Shown piece after piece: positions 1 to 8,265 of a stretch of DNA of 64,000 nucleotides. Origin of the DNA: Massilia sp. HP4. GTDB lineage: Bacteria > Pseudomonadota > Gammaproteobacteria > Burkholderiales > Burkholderiaceae_D. Within the stretch, counting starts at the first letter, position 1, and every line of letters starts with the position of its first letter. A program made the translations under genes and the position numbers. Where the stretch lies: the NCBI RefSeq assembly GCF_005222695.1, contig NZ_STGG01000010.1, positions 124,001-188,000 of the forward strand, in the 5' to 3' direction. Under the pieces are notes generated by a model, which was given only the letters and a program-made list of their open reading frames with translations, did no database searches and was not told the DNA's origin.

Positions 1-699
<699 letters not shown>

Positions 700-703
700 G
701 CAT

Positions 704-730
704 GTCCCCGCGCAGGCGGGGATCCTGACC
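704..730 (+). repeat. REP-like palindromic element
   Basis: CCCCGC-GCAG-GCGGGG hairpin (stem arms 706-711 and 716-721) followed by ATCC, directly after the helicase stop codon. It resembles dispersed intergenic REP-type elements with a CCCGCG...GCGGG core. A related element lies at about 28175-28194. Whole-genome copy number cannot be judged here. Confidence 0.45.
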
Positions 731-741
731 TAGCGTCGGTA

Positions 742-771
742 AAGAACGGCTGCCACTCGGCAGCCGTTCTT
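742..771 (+). terminator. Strong hairpin terminator after the helicase gene
   Basis: Perfect 13-bp inverted repeat AAGAACGGCTGCC / GGCAGCCGTTCTT with a 4-nt ACTC loop. The following T-run is short, so it could act in either direction. It separates the helicase gene from selD. Confidence 0.75.
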
Positions 772-856
772 GCATCCAGGCCGCCCATCGAGCGCGGCCA
801 CGCGACATGGGGGATAATTGCGCTCGCGTTCCTTTCAACGACTACCGGACAAGCCC

Positions 857-1912
857 ATGAGTACCAACGACCAAGCCATCAAACTCACCTCGTTCTCGCA
901 CGGCGGCGGCTGCGGCTGCAAGATCGCGCCCGGCGTGCTGGCCGAGATCCTGAAATCGTCCACCGGCTTCCCGGTGCCGAAGGAGCTGATGGTCGGCATC
1001 GAGACCTCCGACGACGCCGCGGTCTACCAGCTCAACGACGAACAGGCGCTGGTCGCCACCACCGATTTCTTCATGCCGATCGTCGACGATCCGTTCGACT
1101 TCGGCCGCATCGCCGCCACCAATGCGATCTCGGACGTGTATGCGATGGGCGGCACCCCGATCATGGCGCTGGCCCTGGTCGGCATGCCGATCAACAAGCT
1201 GCCGCTCGAGACCATCGGCCAGATCCTGGAAGGCGGCGCCACCATCTGCCGCGAAGCCGGCATCCCGATCGCCGGCGGCCACACGATCGATTCGGTCGAG
1301 CCGATCTACGGCCTGGTGGTGATGGGCCTGGTGCATCCGTCGAAGGTCAAGAAGAACAGCGCCGCGCGCGCCGGCGACGTGCTGGTGCTGGGCAAACCCC
1401 TGGGCGTGGGCGTGCTGTCGGCTGCCCTCAAGAAAGGCGTGCTGGGCGAGGACGGCTATGCCGCCATGATCGCCAATACCACCAAGCTCAATAAACCGGG
1501 CCGCCTGCTGGCCGACATGCCGGGCGTGCACGCCATGACCGACGTCACCGGCTTTGGCTTGCTGGGCCATCTGCTGGAACTGGCGCGCGGCGCGCAGCTG
1601 CAGGCGCAGCTCGACATGCCGGCGATCCCGCTGCTGCCGGGCGTGCTGCAACTGGCGCACGACGGCTTCTTCACCGGGGCATCGGGCCGCAACTGGGAGG
1701 CCTACGGCAAGGACGTGCAGCTCGATGCATCCCTCACCCCCGCCCAGCGCGCGCTGCTGACCGATCCGCAGACCTCGGGCGGCTTGCTGGTCGCTTGCGA
1801 TCCGGCCGCGGTCGACGAGGTGCTGGCCCTGTTCGCGCGCGAAGGTTTTGGCGATGCGGCCGTGGTCGGGCGCATGGAAGCGGGCGCCGGCGGCGTCGCC
1901 GTGCGCGCCTGA
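857..1912 (+). CDS. selD: Selenide, water dikinase (selenophosphate synthetase)
   Basis: Makes selenophosphate from selenide and ATP, the selenium donor for selenocysteine, 2-selenouridine in tRNA and selenoneine. The protein has 351 residues, normal for the family. The N-terminal GGGCGCK motif carries the catalytic pair, Cys19 and Lys22, so this is a Cys-type and not a Sec-type SelD. The AIRS-like ATP-binding core (DDAAVY, TTDFFMPIVDDP, NAISDVYAMGG) and the C-terminal DPQTSGGLL motif are intact. An upstream in-frame start at 818 exists, but the protein homology begins at 857. No selA, selB or mnmH lies in the window; egtB/egtD and a PhnD-like transporter sit 4-11 kb downstream. Confidence 0.97.
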   Translation: MSTNDQAIKLTSFSHGGGCGCKIAPGVLAEILKSSTGFPVPKELMVGIETSDDAAVYQLNDEQALVATTDFFMPIVDDPFDFGRIAATNAISDVYAMGGTPIMALALVGMPINKLPLETIGQILEGGATICREAGIPIAGGHTIDSVEPIYGLVVMGLVHPSKVKKNSAARAGDVLVLGKPLGVGVLSAALKKGVLGEDGYAAMIANTTKLNKPGRLLADMPGVHAMTDVTGFGLLGHLLELARGAQLQAQLDMPAIPLLPGVLQLAHDGFFTGASGRNWEAYGKDVQLDASLTPAQRALLTDPQTSGGLLVACDPAAVDEVLALFAREGFGDAAVVGRMEAGAGGVAVRA

Positions 1913-2544
1913 GCTCCCCCGAGCGCTGCGCCACGCCCGGCCAGCTGGAACAGGCCGGGATCCTTCCCCAGCTGTCCCAGCACGGGCGACAGGCGCAGCT
2001 CGGCGCCATCGAGCACCAGGCGCGCGGCCGGCCATTGCAGCAGCGCGTGGCGCGGCGCCTCGCTATTGGCCGGCATCGACATGAGCCAGGAGAGGGCGGC
2101 CAGCCCGCGGTCGACCAGGCCCACGCACCAGGCCTGGCTGCCGCGCACCCCGACCCGATAGCCCGCGGCGCCGCCCAGCGCGCTGCGCACGCCGGCCAGG
2201 TAATGTCTCAGGACGCCATCGATGTCGGCGCGCGTCGCCTCCTCGCCCAGCGCGAAATAGATGGCGCTGCCGGGCGGCTGGCCCGCCGCGCGGGCGAGGC
2301 GCAAGGCATCGGCGCCATCGAGCAGGCCCTGCTGGCGCGACAGCCGCTCCACGCCCACGCAACTCTCCCATAGCGCGCCGATGCGCAGCCCGGCGCGGGA
2401 CAGGCGGCGCGCCTCCTCGAGGTCCAGGTTGCGCGTCGGATCGCGGCTGTAGCGCCGCATGACGAAGTCGATGCCGCGCAGGCGCAGCGACGCGGCGTGG
2501 GCCGCGATGGCAAACGGCGAATCGCAGCCGCGCAGCGCCGCCAT
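1702..2544 (-). CDS. DUF1906-like (Rv2525c-type glycoside-hydrolase-like) protein
   Basis: The first roughly 200 residues resemble the DUF1906 TIM-barrel family: LRGIDFVMRRY near the start, GLRIGALWES, an inner IYFALGEEATR strand and YRVGVRGS. The family is thought to act on cell-wall or surface glycans, but the activity of this member is unknown. No signal peptide is evident. The open frame runs 211 nt into the 3' end of selD on the opposite strand, so the last 70 or so residues are Ser/Thr/Ala-rich and read antisense to selD; the natural C-terminus is doubtful. It lies 14 nt after a small membrane-protein gene and is probably in one operon with it. Confidence 0.6.
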   Translation of the reverse strand: MAALRGCDSPFAIAAHAASLRLRGIDFVMRRYSRDPTRNLDLEEARRLSRAGLRIGALWESCVGVERLSRQQGLLDGADALRLARAAGQPPGSAIYFALGEEATRADIDGVLRHYLAGVRSALGGAAGYRVGVRGSQAWCVGLVDRGLAALSWLMSMPANSEAPRHALLQWPAARLVLDGAELRLSPVLGQLGKDPGLFQLAGRGAALGGAQARTATPPAPASMRPTTAASPKPSRANRASTSSTAAGSQATSKPPEVCGSVSSARWAGVRDASSCTSLP

Positions 2545-2558
2545 GGCGTGTCAGGCCC

Positions 2559-2741
2559 TCAACCGCGGTCGGCGACGACGGCATTGTCGCCGCTGCCTGG
2601 CTGCGGGCGGGAAGGAAGGCGCACCGGCACCGGCCGGCGCATGGCAAGGGCCACCGCCGCCACCGCCAGCGAAACCAGCAGCGAGGCGCCCAGCGCCAGC
2701 AGGACCGGCAGGGGAAGCGTAATGGCGAGGAAGTGGCTCAT
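2559..2741 (-). CDS. Small single-span membrane protein
   Basis: A 60-residue protein starting at an ATG. Residues 5-33 form one hydrophobic segment (leucine, valine and alanine rich), followed by a basic RRPVPVR stretch and a polar tail. It sits 14 nt upstream of the DUF1906-like gene in the same direction, so co-expression is likely. I do not recognise a family. It could be chance coding, although hydrophobicity and spacing favour a real gene. Confidence 0.45.
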   Translation of the reverse strand: MSHFLAITLPLPVLLALGASLLVSLAVAAVALAMRRPVPVRLPSRPQPGSGDNAVVADRG

Positions 2742-2823
2742 GGCATCTCTAGTTCAGGACTCTTGCCTGAATTGCGTTCGATTGGTTTCGCGCAAGACCG
2801 TACTGTGCCATCCATGGCGTCCG

Positions 2824-3765
2824 TCAGGATTGACCAGGCGCAACGCCACTGTCGTCACGACTATCGCCGCGGGCAAACAGCTTGTCGCGCGCCAGCCTGC
2901 TGATCGCCACCGTGGCCGGATGGCTCATGCGGCGCTCGGTGGTGATCGCATACACCTGCTCGACCACGGCCTCGACCTGGCCCAGCGCGACCAGTCCATA
3001 CTGGCTGCTGACCTGGGCCGCGATGACGGCCGGCGCGAAGAACACGCCGGCGCCCGAGCGGCCGAAGGCCTGGATCATGGCGCTGTCGTCGAACTCCCCC
3101 ACCACGCGCGGATGCACGTCGCAACGCTCGAGCCAGCGCAGCAGGCGCTGGTGGATCGCGAAATCCTCGCCCGGCAGCAGCATCGGCGCGTTGTGCAGGC
3201 AGGCCGGGAACGGCTGGTCGAAGGTGGCCGCCAGCGCCTCGGTGCAAAAGGCCGTCATCGGGCTCTCGCCAAGCAAGTGGTTGTAGGCGCGCACGCTGAA
3301 ATGGCCCGGAATCGGGCGGTCGGCGATGACCAGGTCGAGCCGGTGCACGGCCAGGTCGGCGATCAGGCTGTCGAGCCGCCCTTCGCGGCAGATCAGCTTC
3401 ACGGGCTCCTTGAGCTTGAGGGCCGGCTCGACCAGGTCGACCGCGATCAGCTTGGACACCGAATCGGCGCAGCCGACCCGGTACGAGGTCGTGGCGAAGG
3501 CATGGTCGCGCACCAGCTCGAGCAGTTCGTCGCCGGTATTGAAGATGTCTTCGGCATAGCTCACGATGCGGCGCCCGGTATCGGTCAACTCGAGCTTGCG
3601 GCCGACCCGGCGAAACAGCTCGACACCCAGGCTCTCGGCGAATTCGGACAGCTGGCCCGAGATCGAGTGCGGCGTCAGATGCAGCTGCTCGGCCGCCCGC
3701 GCGATGCTGCCGGTTTTCGCTACCATCCAGAAGTAGCGCAGGTGCTTATAGTTGAGTGTCGACAT
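2824..3765 (-). CDS. nhaR: LysR-family transcriptional regulator, NhaR-like
   Basis: A 313-residue LysR protein. The N-terminal winged HTH (YKHLRYFWMVAKTGSIARAAEQLHLT) is followed by a periplasmic-binding-like effector domain. FDDSAMIQAFG and the FPACL stretch match E. coli NhaR, the activator that responds to sodium and alkaline pH, more than generic LysR proteins. No nhaA antiporter gene lies beside it; the divergent neighbour is a TerC/Alx-family membrane protein, a family that includes alkali-induced members. The 149-bp divergent region carries two LysR-type boxes, suggesting joint auto-control and control of that neighbour. The symbol rests on similarity only. Confidence 0.85.
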   Translation of the reverse strand: MSTLNYKHLRYFWMVAKTGSIARAAEQLHLTPHSISGQLSEFAESLGVELFRRVGRKLELTDTGRRIVSYAEDIFNTGDELLELVRDHAFATTSYRVGCADSVSKLIAVDLVEPALKLKEPVKLICREGRLDSLIADLAVHRLDLVIADRPIPGHFSVRAYNHLLGESPMTAFCTEALAATFDQPFPACLHNAPMLLPGEDFAIHQRLLRWLERCDVHPRVVGEFDDSAMIQAFGRSGAGVFFAPAVIAAQVSSQYGLVALGQVEAVVEQVYAITTERRMSHPATVAISRLARDKLFARGDSRDDSGVAPGQS

Positions 3766-3783
3766 CGGCCGCTCTCGTAAAGA

Positions 3784-3827
3784 TCGAAAAATTCGATCTT
3801 ACATCAAATAATATTCGATTTGTACGA
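3784..3827. promoter_or_regulatory. Two LysR-type T-N11-A boxes between nhaR-like and TerC genes
   Basis: Box 1, ATCGAAAAATTCGAT (T3784, A3796), is a perfect dyad inside a larger 9-bp inverted repeat at 3780-3800. Box 2, TTCGATTTGTACGAT (T3815, A3827), is a weaker dyad with the same T-N11-A spacing. The boxes are 31 bp apart, three helical turns, like the recognition and activation sites of a LysR tetramer. The binding protein is inferred from position. Confidence 0.55.
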
Positions 3828-3914
3828 TGTATCGCTGCATCCTATAGTTGGGTTTTACCCCTATTGGAGGACTGTCATGCCCCCTCGATTCATTGTCAAG
3901 ACAAGGAGTATCCG

Positions 3915-4880
3915 ATGAACGGATTGGAAACCATCGCAAGCCCCATGATGTGGGGCGGCTTCGTCGCGTTCGTGCTCGTCATGCTCGCGCTCGACCTGTT
4001 CGTCTTCGGCGGTAACAAGGCGCACAAGGTCAGCGTCAAGGAAGCCGGCATCTGGTCGCTGGTCTGGGTCAGCCTGGCGCTGATCTTCAATGCCTGCCTG
4101 TACTTCTACCTGAAGGACACCGCAGGCGCCGAGATCGCGAGCCAGAAGTCGCTCGAATTCTTCTCGGGCTACCTGATCGAGAAAGCGCTGTCGGTCGACA
4201 ACGTGTTCGTATTCCTGCTGATCTTTACCGCCTTCCAGGTACCGCAGCAATACCAGCGCCGGGTCCTGATCTATGGCGTGCTGGGTGCGATCATCATGCG
4301 TGCCGTCATGATCAGCGCCGGCGCCTGGGTCGTGAGCGAATTCAGCTGGGTCCTGTACCTGTTCGGCGCCTTCCTGCTGTTCACCGGTATCCGCATGCTG
4401 GTGGCGGTCGACGAAGAGCCGGACGTGGCCAATAACCCGATCCTGAAGCTGGCGCGCAAGCACCTGCGGGTGGCCGATGGCGACCATGGCGAAAAATTCT
4501 TCATCAAGAAGGATGGCCTGCGTTACGTGACGCCGCTGTTCCTGGTGCTGATCCTGATCGAGGTGACCGACCTGATCTTCGCGGTGGACTCGATCCCGGC
4601 GATCTTCGCGATCACGACCGACCCGTTCATCGTGTTCACGTCGAATATGTTCGCGATCCTGGGCTTGCGTGCGCTGTACTTCCTGCTGGTCGACGTGGCT
4701 GACCGCTTCCACCTGCTCAAGTATGGCCTGGCCATGGTGCTGACCTTCATCGGCGTCAAGATGCTGATCATGCCGTGGTACCACATCCCGGTGCAGGCTT
4801 CGCTGACCGTGGTGGCAGTCCTGATCGCCGGTAGCTGCATCGCCAGCCTGATGATCAAGCCGAAGGACGAAGAGAAGTAA
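3915..4880 (+). CDS. TerC/Alx-family integral membrane protein
   Basis: A 321-residue polytopic membrane protein of the TerC family. Known members are linked to manganese export or metal supply to exported enzymes (Alx, MeeY/MeeF) and to tellurite resistance. Visible marks are the SVDNVFVF motif, a second acidic motif FAVDSIPAIFAIT and about eight hydrophobic spans. The start at 3915 has an AGGAG six to ten bases upstream and matches the family N-terminus, whereas an earlier in-frame start at 3756 overlaps the regulator. No yybP-ykoY manganese riboswitch is visible in the leader; control by the divergent NhaR-like regulator is more likely. Confidence 0.9.
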   Translation: MNGLETIASPMMWGGFVAFVLVMLALDLFVFGGNKAHKVSVKEAGIWSLVWVSLALIFNACLYFYLKDTAGAEIASQKSLEFFSGYLIEKALSVDNVFVFLLIFTAFQVPQQYQRRVLIYGVLGAIIMRAVMISAGAWVVSEFSWVLYLFGAFLLFTGIRMLVAVDEEPDVANNPILKLARKHLRVADGDHGEKFFIKKDGLRYVTPLFLVLILIEVTDLIFAVDSIPAIFAITTDPFIVFTSNMFAILGLRALYFLLVDVADRFHLLKYGLAMVLTFIGVKMLIMPWYHIPVQASLTVVAVLIAGSCIASLMIKPKDEEK

Positions 4881-4895
4881 CGGTATCGCCATGTG

Positions 4896-4919
4896 GGGTG
4901 GGCGGCAAGCCGTCCACCC
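4896..4919 (+). terminator. Hairpin between convergent TerC and BrkB genes
   Basis: Near-perfect inverted repeat GGGTGGGCGGC / GCCGTCCACCC just after the TerC-family stop codon and before the convergent BrkB-like stop. No clear T-run follows, so efficiency is uncertain. Confidence 0.4.
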
Positions 4920-4941
4920 TGCCTCGTTCCAGCACCTGCGA

Positions 4942-5889
4942 TCATCCCCGCGCCAGCGGCGGAACATCGCAGGTCGGCTTCGACGGCGGCGCCCCGCCGC
5001 CGGCCTGCCCCACCCGCTCGTATTCGGCGATCACCTGCGCCCCCAGCAGCAGCAAGGTGGCCGCGATCTCCAGCGAAAACATCACCACGATCGCCGTCGT
5101 CATCGAGCCATACACCAGGTTCACCTGCGACAGGGTCGAGAAATACCAGACCAGCACATGGCGCGCGACTTCCCACAGCAGCGCCGCGGTCGCCCCACCG
5201 ATGAAGGCATGCCAGATCGACAGCCGGCCCACCGGCATCACCAGGTAGATCGAGGTCAGCACCAGGATCTCGCCCGCCAGCCCCAGCAGATACAGCAGTA
5301 CGCCCGACACCCCGCCCAGCGACCATTTATAGTTGAACAGCCACACGCTTTCGGTGCCCAGCACCTGCAGCGCGCCGGCGACCAGGGTAACGACCATGAT
5401 CCCGATACCCAGCGCCAGGATATAGCAATACGGCAGCACGGCCGACACCATGAAATGCCGGCGCCGGATCGCGACCCGGTGCACGAAGATCACGCTCATC
5501 GCATTCTCGAGCACGGTGAAGGCGAGCGAGCTGAAAAACAGCATGGTGAGCGCCAGCACCCAGGTCAGGATCTGGCGGTCCTGCAAGAAATTGGCGACCT
5601 CGGTCACGATCGGCCGCGACTGGCCCGGCACCAGCAGTTCGAGGTAGCGGCGCAGGGTATCGAGCAGTTCGACCGGATCGATGAAGTGCGACAGCACCAC
5701 CACCACCAGCATCAGGAAGGGCACGATCGACAGCAGCGCGTAATAGGCGACGGCGCCGGCCAGCAGCAGGCCCTGGTTGCCGCGAAAGCCTCTGAGCACC
5801 TGCAGGGCGAACTTGAGGGGATGCGACAGGATATAGATATTGGCGCGCTGGTCCTTCAGGCGCGCGCGCCAGTCACGCCGGCGGCTCAT
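4942..5889 (-). CDS. YihY/BrkB-family inner-membrane protein
   Basis: A 315-residue polytopic membrane protein of the YihY (virulence factor BrkB) family, function unsettled. The family start GFRGNQGLLLAGAVAYYALLS is recognisable near residue 35, then six predicted spans and the closing GAQVIAEYE. Its ATG overlaps the egtB stop codon by 4 nt (ATGA), so it is probably translated with the ergothioneine operon; a functional tie to ergothioneine is unproven. The frame stays open upstream to 6198, but that part is a shadow of egtB. Confidence 0.9.
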   Translation of the reverse strand: MSRRRDWRARLKDQRANIYILSHPLKFALQVLRGFRGNQGLLLAGAVAYYALLSIVPFLMLVVVVLSHFIDPVELLDTLRRYLELLVPGQSRPIVTEVANFLQDRQILTWVLALTMLFFSSLAFTVLENAMSVIFVHRVAIRRRHFMVSAVLPYCYILALGIGIMVVTLVAGALQVLGTESVWLFNYKWSLGGVSGVLLYLLGLAGEILVLTSIYLVMPVGRLSIWHAFIGGATAALLWEVARHVLVWYFSTLSQVNLVYGSMTTAIVVMFSLEIAATLLLLGAQVIAEYERVGQAGGGAPPSKPTCDVPPLARG

Positions 5890-7112
5890 CGCGCCAGCCG
5901 GATGCCGGTGAACTGCCAGCGCGCGCCGGACGGGAAGAAGTTGCGGTAGCTGGGGCGCGCGTGCCCCTCGGGCGTGGCGCAGGACGAGCCGCGCAGCACG
6001 TACTGGTTGACCATGAACTTGCCGTTGTATTCGCCGATGGCGCCCGGCGCCGGCGCATAGCCGGGATACGGGGCGTAGCTGCTGCTGGTCCACTGCCAGC
6101 AAGCGCCGAACAATTGCTGCAGGCCGGCGCCGCTGGCCGCTGACGGGTGATTGAGCGGCAAGCCCTTGACATCGGCCTGGCGCGCGGCGAATTCCCATTC
6201 GGCTTCAGTCGGCAGGCGCGCGCCGCGCCAACGCGCATAGGCATCGGCTTCGTACAGCGAGACGTGGGTGACGGGCCGCTCGGGGTCGAGCGGCTGCACG
6301 CCGTGCAGGGTGAATTCGTGCCAGCCGCCGTCTTGCTCGATCCAGTACAGCGGATGCACGATCTCGCCCGAGGCAACCCGTTCCCAGCCCTCGGCCAGCC
6401 ACAGCGCGGGGTCGCGGTAGCCGCCGGCTTCGATGAATTCGCGGTATTCGCCATTGGTGACGAGGCGCGAGGCCAGCGCGAACGGCGCCACATAGGTGCG
6501 GTGGCGCGGCAGCTCGTTATCGAAGCAAAAGCCGCTGCCGCCATGGCCGATTTCGGCCAGCCCACCGTCGAACGGCAACCATTCGAGCGGCGGCGCCGGC
6601 GTCGACGCGTCCAATGGATCGGCCGCATAGGCCGGATACAGGGGATTTTGCGCCAGCAGGTGCTTGACGTCGGTGAGCATCAATTCCTGGTGCTGCTGCT
6701 CGTGCTGCAGGCCCAGTTCGACCAGGGCCGCCAGTGCACTGTCGATGCCGCGCGCCAGCAAGGCGTCCATGCGGCGGTCGACGTCGTGGCGGTAGGCTTT
6801 TACCTCAGCCAGCGACGGCCGCGTCAACAGGCCGCGGTACGGGCGCGGATGCTTGGCGCCGACGCCGTTGTAGTAGGAATTGAACAGCACCCGGAACGCC
6901 GGGTGGAAAGGCGCGAAACCCTGCTCGCGCGGCTCGAGGATGAAGGTCTCGAAGAACCAGGTCGTATGCGCCAGGTGCCACTTGATCGGGCTGGCGTCGG
7001 GCATCGACTGCGCGCAACAGTCTTCATCGGACAGCGCCTCTGCCAGGCGCAGCGAACGGCCGCGCACCCTGGCGAAAGTGCGTGGCAGGCCCTCGTCGCG
7101 CAGCATGTTCAT
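5886..7112 (-). CDS. egtB: Ergothioneine biosynthesis protein EgtB (sulfoxide synthase)
   Basis: Non-haem iron enzyme that joins trimethylhistidine to a thiol donor (gamma-glutamylcysteine or cysteine) using oxygen. The 408-residue protein has an N-terminal DinB-like domain and a C-terminal formylglycine-generating-enzyme-like domain (LPTEAEWEFAARQ, FGACWQWTSSSY, VLRGSSCATPEGHARPSYRNFF). The iron ligands are visible: His49 in WHLAHTTWFFE and the HEQQH pair at residues 137 and 141. It follows egtD with a 4-nt overlap. No egtC is adjacent, so donor choice is open. The selenium-specific homologue SenA is an alternative, but no senB glycosyltransferase is nearby. Confidence 0.93.
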   Translation of the reverse strand: MNMLRDEGLPRTFARVRGRSLRLAEALSDEDCCAQSMPDASPIKWHLAHTTWFFETFILEPREQGFAPFHPAFRVLFNSYYNGVGAKHPRPYRGLLTRPSLAEVKAYRHDVDRRMDALLARGIDSALAALVELGLQHEQQHQELMLTDVKHLLAQNPLYPAYAADPLDASTPAPPLEWLPFDGGLAEIGHGGSGFCFDNELPRHRTYVAPFALASRLVTNGEYREFIEAGGYRDPALWLAEGWERVASGEIVHPLYWIEQDGGWHEFTLHGVQPLDPERPVTHVSLYEADAYARWRGARLPTEAEWEFAARQADVKGLPLNHPSAASGAGLQQLFGACWQWTSSSYAPYPGYAPAPGAIGEYNGKFMVNQYVLRGSSCATPEGHARPSYRNFFPSGARWQFTGIRLAR

Positions 7113-8101
7113 GGGGCGATCGCCTGGGCGTGGATCACGGCGAACCAGCGCTGCGGATCGGTCCAGACCCGTGTGGCCTCGAAACCGGAACGCTCCAGCA
7201 GCTTGATCGCATCCGCCTGCTGGTATTTATAGCTGTTCTCGGTATGGATGCAATCGCCCGCCTCGAAGCGGCGATCGCCGCCGCGCCAGCGCACCTGCTG
7301 GGCGCTGCGCGCCTCCAGGTGCATCTCGATCCGTCCGCGCGCCGCATTGTAGAAGCCGTGATGCTTCCATTGGCGGATGTCGAAGTCGGCGTCGACCAGG
7401 CCGTTCACGTGGCGCAGGATGTTCAGGTTGAAGGCGGCGGTCACGCCGAGCGCGTCGTCATAGGCGGCGTCGAGCGTGGCTTTATCCTTGGCCAGGTCGA
7501 TGCCGATCAGGATGCCGCCGTCGGGGCCGCACTGGGCGCGCAGGCGCGCCAGGAAGGCTTGCGCGTCCTCGGGCGTGAAGTTGCCAAGCGACGAACCCGG
7601 ATAGAAGAACAGGCGGCGCTCGGCGCGCACCAGCTCGGGCAGCTCGAAGCGGTTCGAGAAATCCATGCCCAGCGCTTCCATCTCGACCTTCGGGAAGCGC
7701 TGGCGCAGCCGCGCCAGCGCTTCGTGCACGAACTCGCTGGAGATGTCGATCGCCACGTATTGCGAAGGCTGCAGCAGCGGGAACAGGCTCGCGGCCTTGG
7801 CGCAGTTGCCGGCGCCGAGGTCGAGCAGGGTAGTCCCGGTGCCGGCCACGCGGGCGATCTCGGCGCCATGGCGCTCGAAGATGGCGGCCTCGGTGCGGGT
7901 CGGGTAATACTCGGGAAGTTCGCAGATCGCCTCGAACAGCTTCGAGCCGAGCGCGTCGTACAGGAATTTGGGCGAGATACAGGCCTCTGGAGCCAGCAGG
8001 CCGGCGTGGAGCTCTTCGGCGTCGTGGGCATTGACCACGCTTGCCCCGAGCTCTTCCGATGTGCAGGATGTCAGCATAAGGTTTATCATTCGTGCCGCCA
8101 T
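7109..8101 (-). CDS. egtD: L-histidine N(alpha)-methyltransferase EgtD
   Basis: Trimethylates histidine to hercynine with S-adenosylmethionine, the first step of ergothioneine synthesis. The 330-residue length is normal. The SAM-binding glycine loop LLDLGAGNCAKAA (about 92-104), YYPTRTE near residue 67 and the conserved FFYPGSSLGNF region are intact, as is the C-terminal HTENSYKY substrate-binding segment. It is first in a leftward operon with egtB and a BrkB-like gene, all with 4-nt overlaps. Internal ATG codons a few residues in are possible starts. The promoter region to its right is shared with the divergent ABC transporter operon. Confidence 0.95.
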   Translation of the reverse strand: MAARMINLMLTSCTSEELGASVVNAHDAEELHAGLLAPEACISPKFLYDALGSKLFEAICELPEYYPTRTEAAIFERHGAEIARVAGTGTTLLDLGAGNCAKAASLFPLLQPSQYVAIDISSEFVHEALARLRQRFPKVEMEALGMDFSNRFELPELVRAERRLFFYPGSSLGNFTPEDAQAFLARLRAQCGPDGGILIGIDLAKDKATLDAAYDDALGVTAAFNLNILRHVNGLVDADFDIRQWKHHGFYNAARGRIEMHLEARSAQQVRWRGGDRRFEAGDCIHTENSYKYQQADAIKLLERSGFEATRVWTDPQRWFAVIHAQAIAP

Positions 8102-8151
8102 GCCGCACCATGCGAAATGGCCAGGCTATTGCCTGATAATGTTGCCGGTTT

Positions 8152-8178
8152 TGCTATCATAGCGGAATCCCGGGATTC
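8152..8178 (+). promoter_or_regulatory. Extended -10 promoter with palindromic operator for the ABC operon
   Basis: TG at 8152-8153 and TATCAT at 8155-8160 form an extended -10 (TGnTATCAT). A perfect 14-bp palindrome, GAATCCCGGGATTC (8165-8178), lies over the predicted start of transcription, where a repressor would block initiation. It sits between egtD (leftward) and the PhnD-like gene (rightward). The cognate regulator is not identified. Confidence 0.45.
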
Positions 8179-8265
8179 GCCGTGTTCGCGGCCGTTCAAC
8201 CGTGCTGCCCCATAGGGGTGCCGCGCTTATCGACCTACCTAGCCACTTACCAAGAAAAGCCAACC

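Noticed and set aside
842..2035. 397-codon frame antisense to selD
   Set aside because: Shadow of selD with biased composition and no family similarity.
3830..3914. yybP-ykoY manganese riboswitch before the TerC-family gene
   Set aside because: The leader is short and lacks the conserved helices and loop sequences of that riboswitch.
857..7112. A complete selenoneine (senABC) cluster
   Set aside because: No SenB-type glycosyltransferase, and selD is separated from egtB by five unrelated genes; kept only as a hypothesis.
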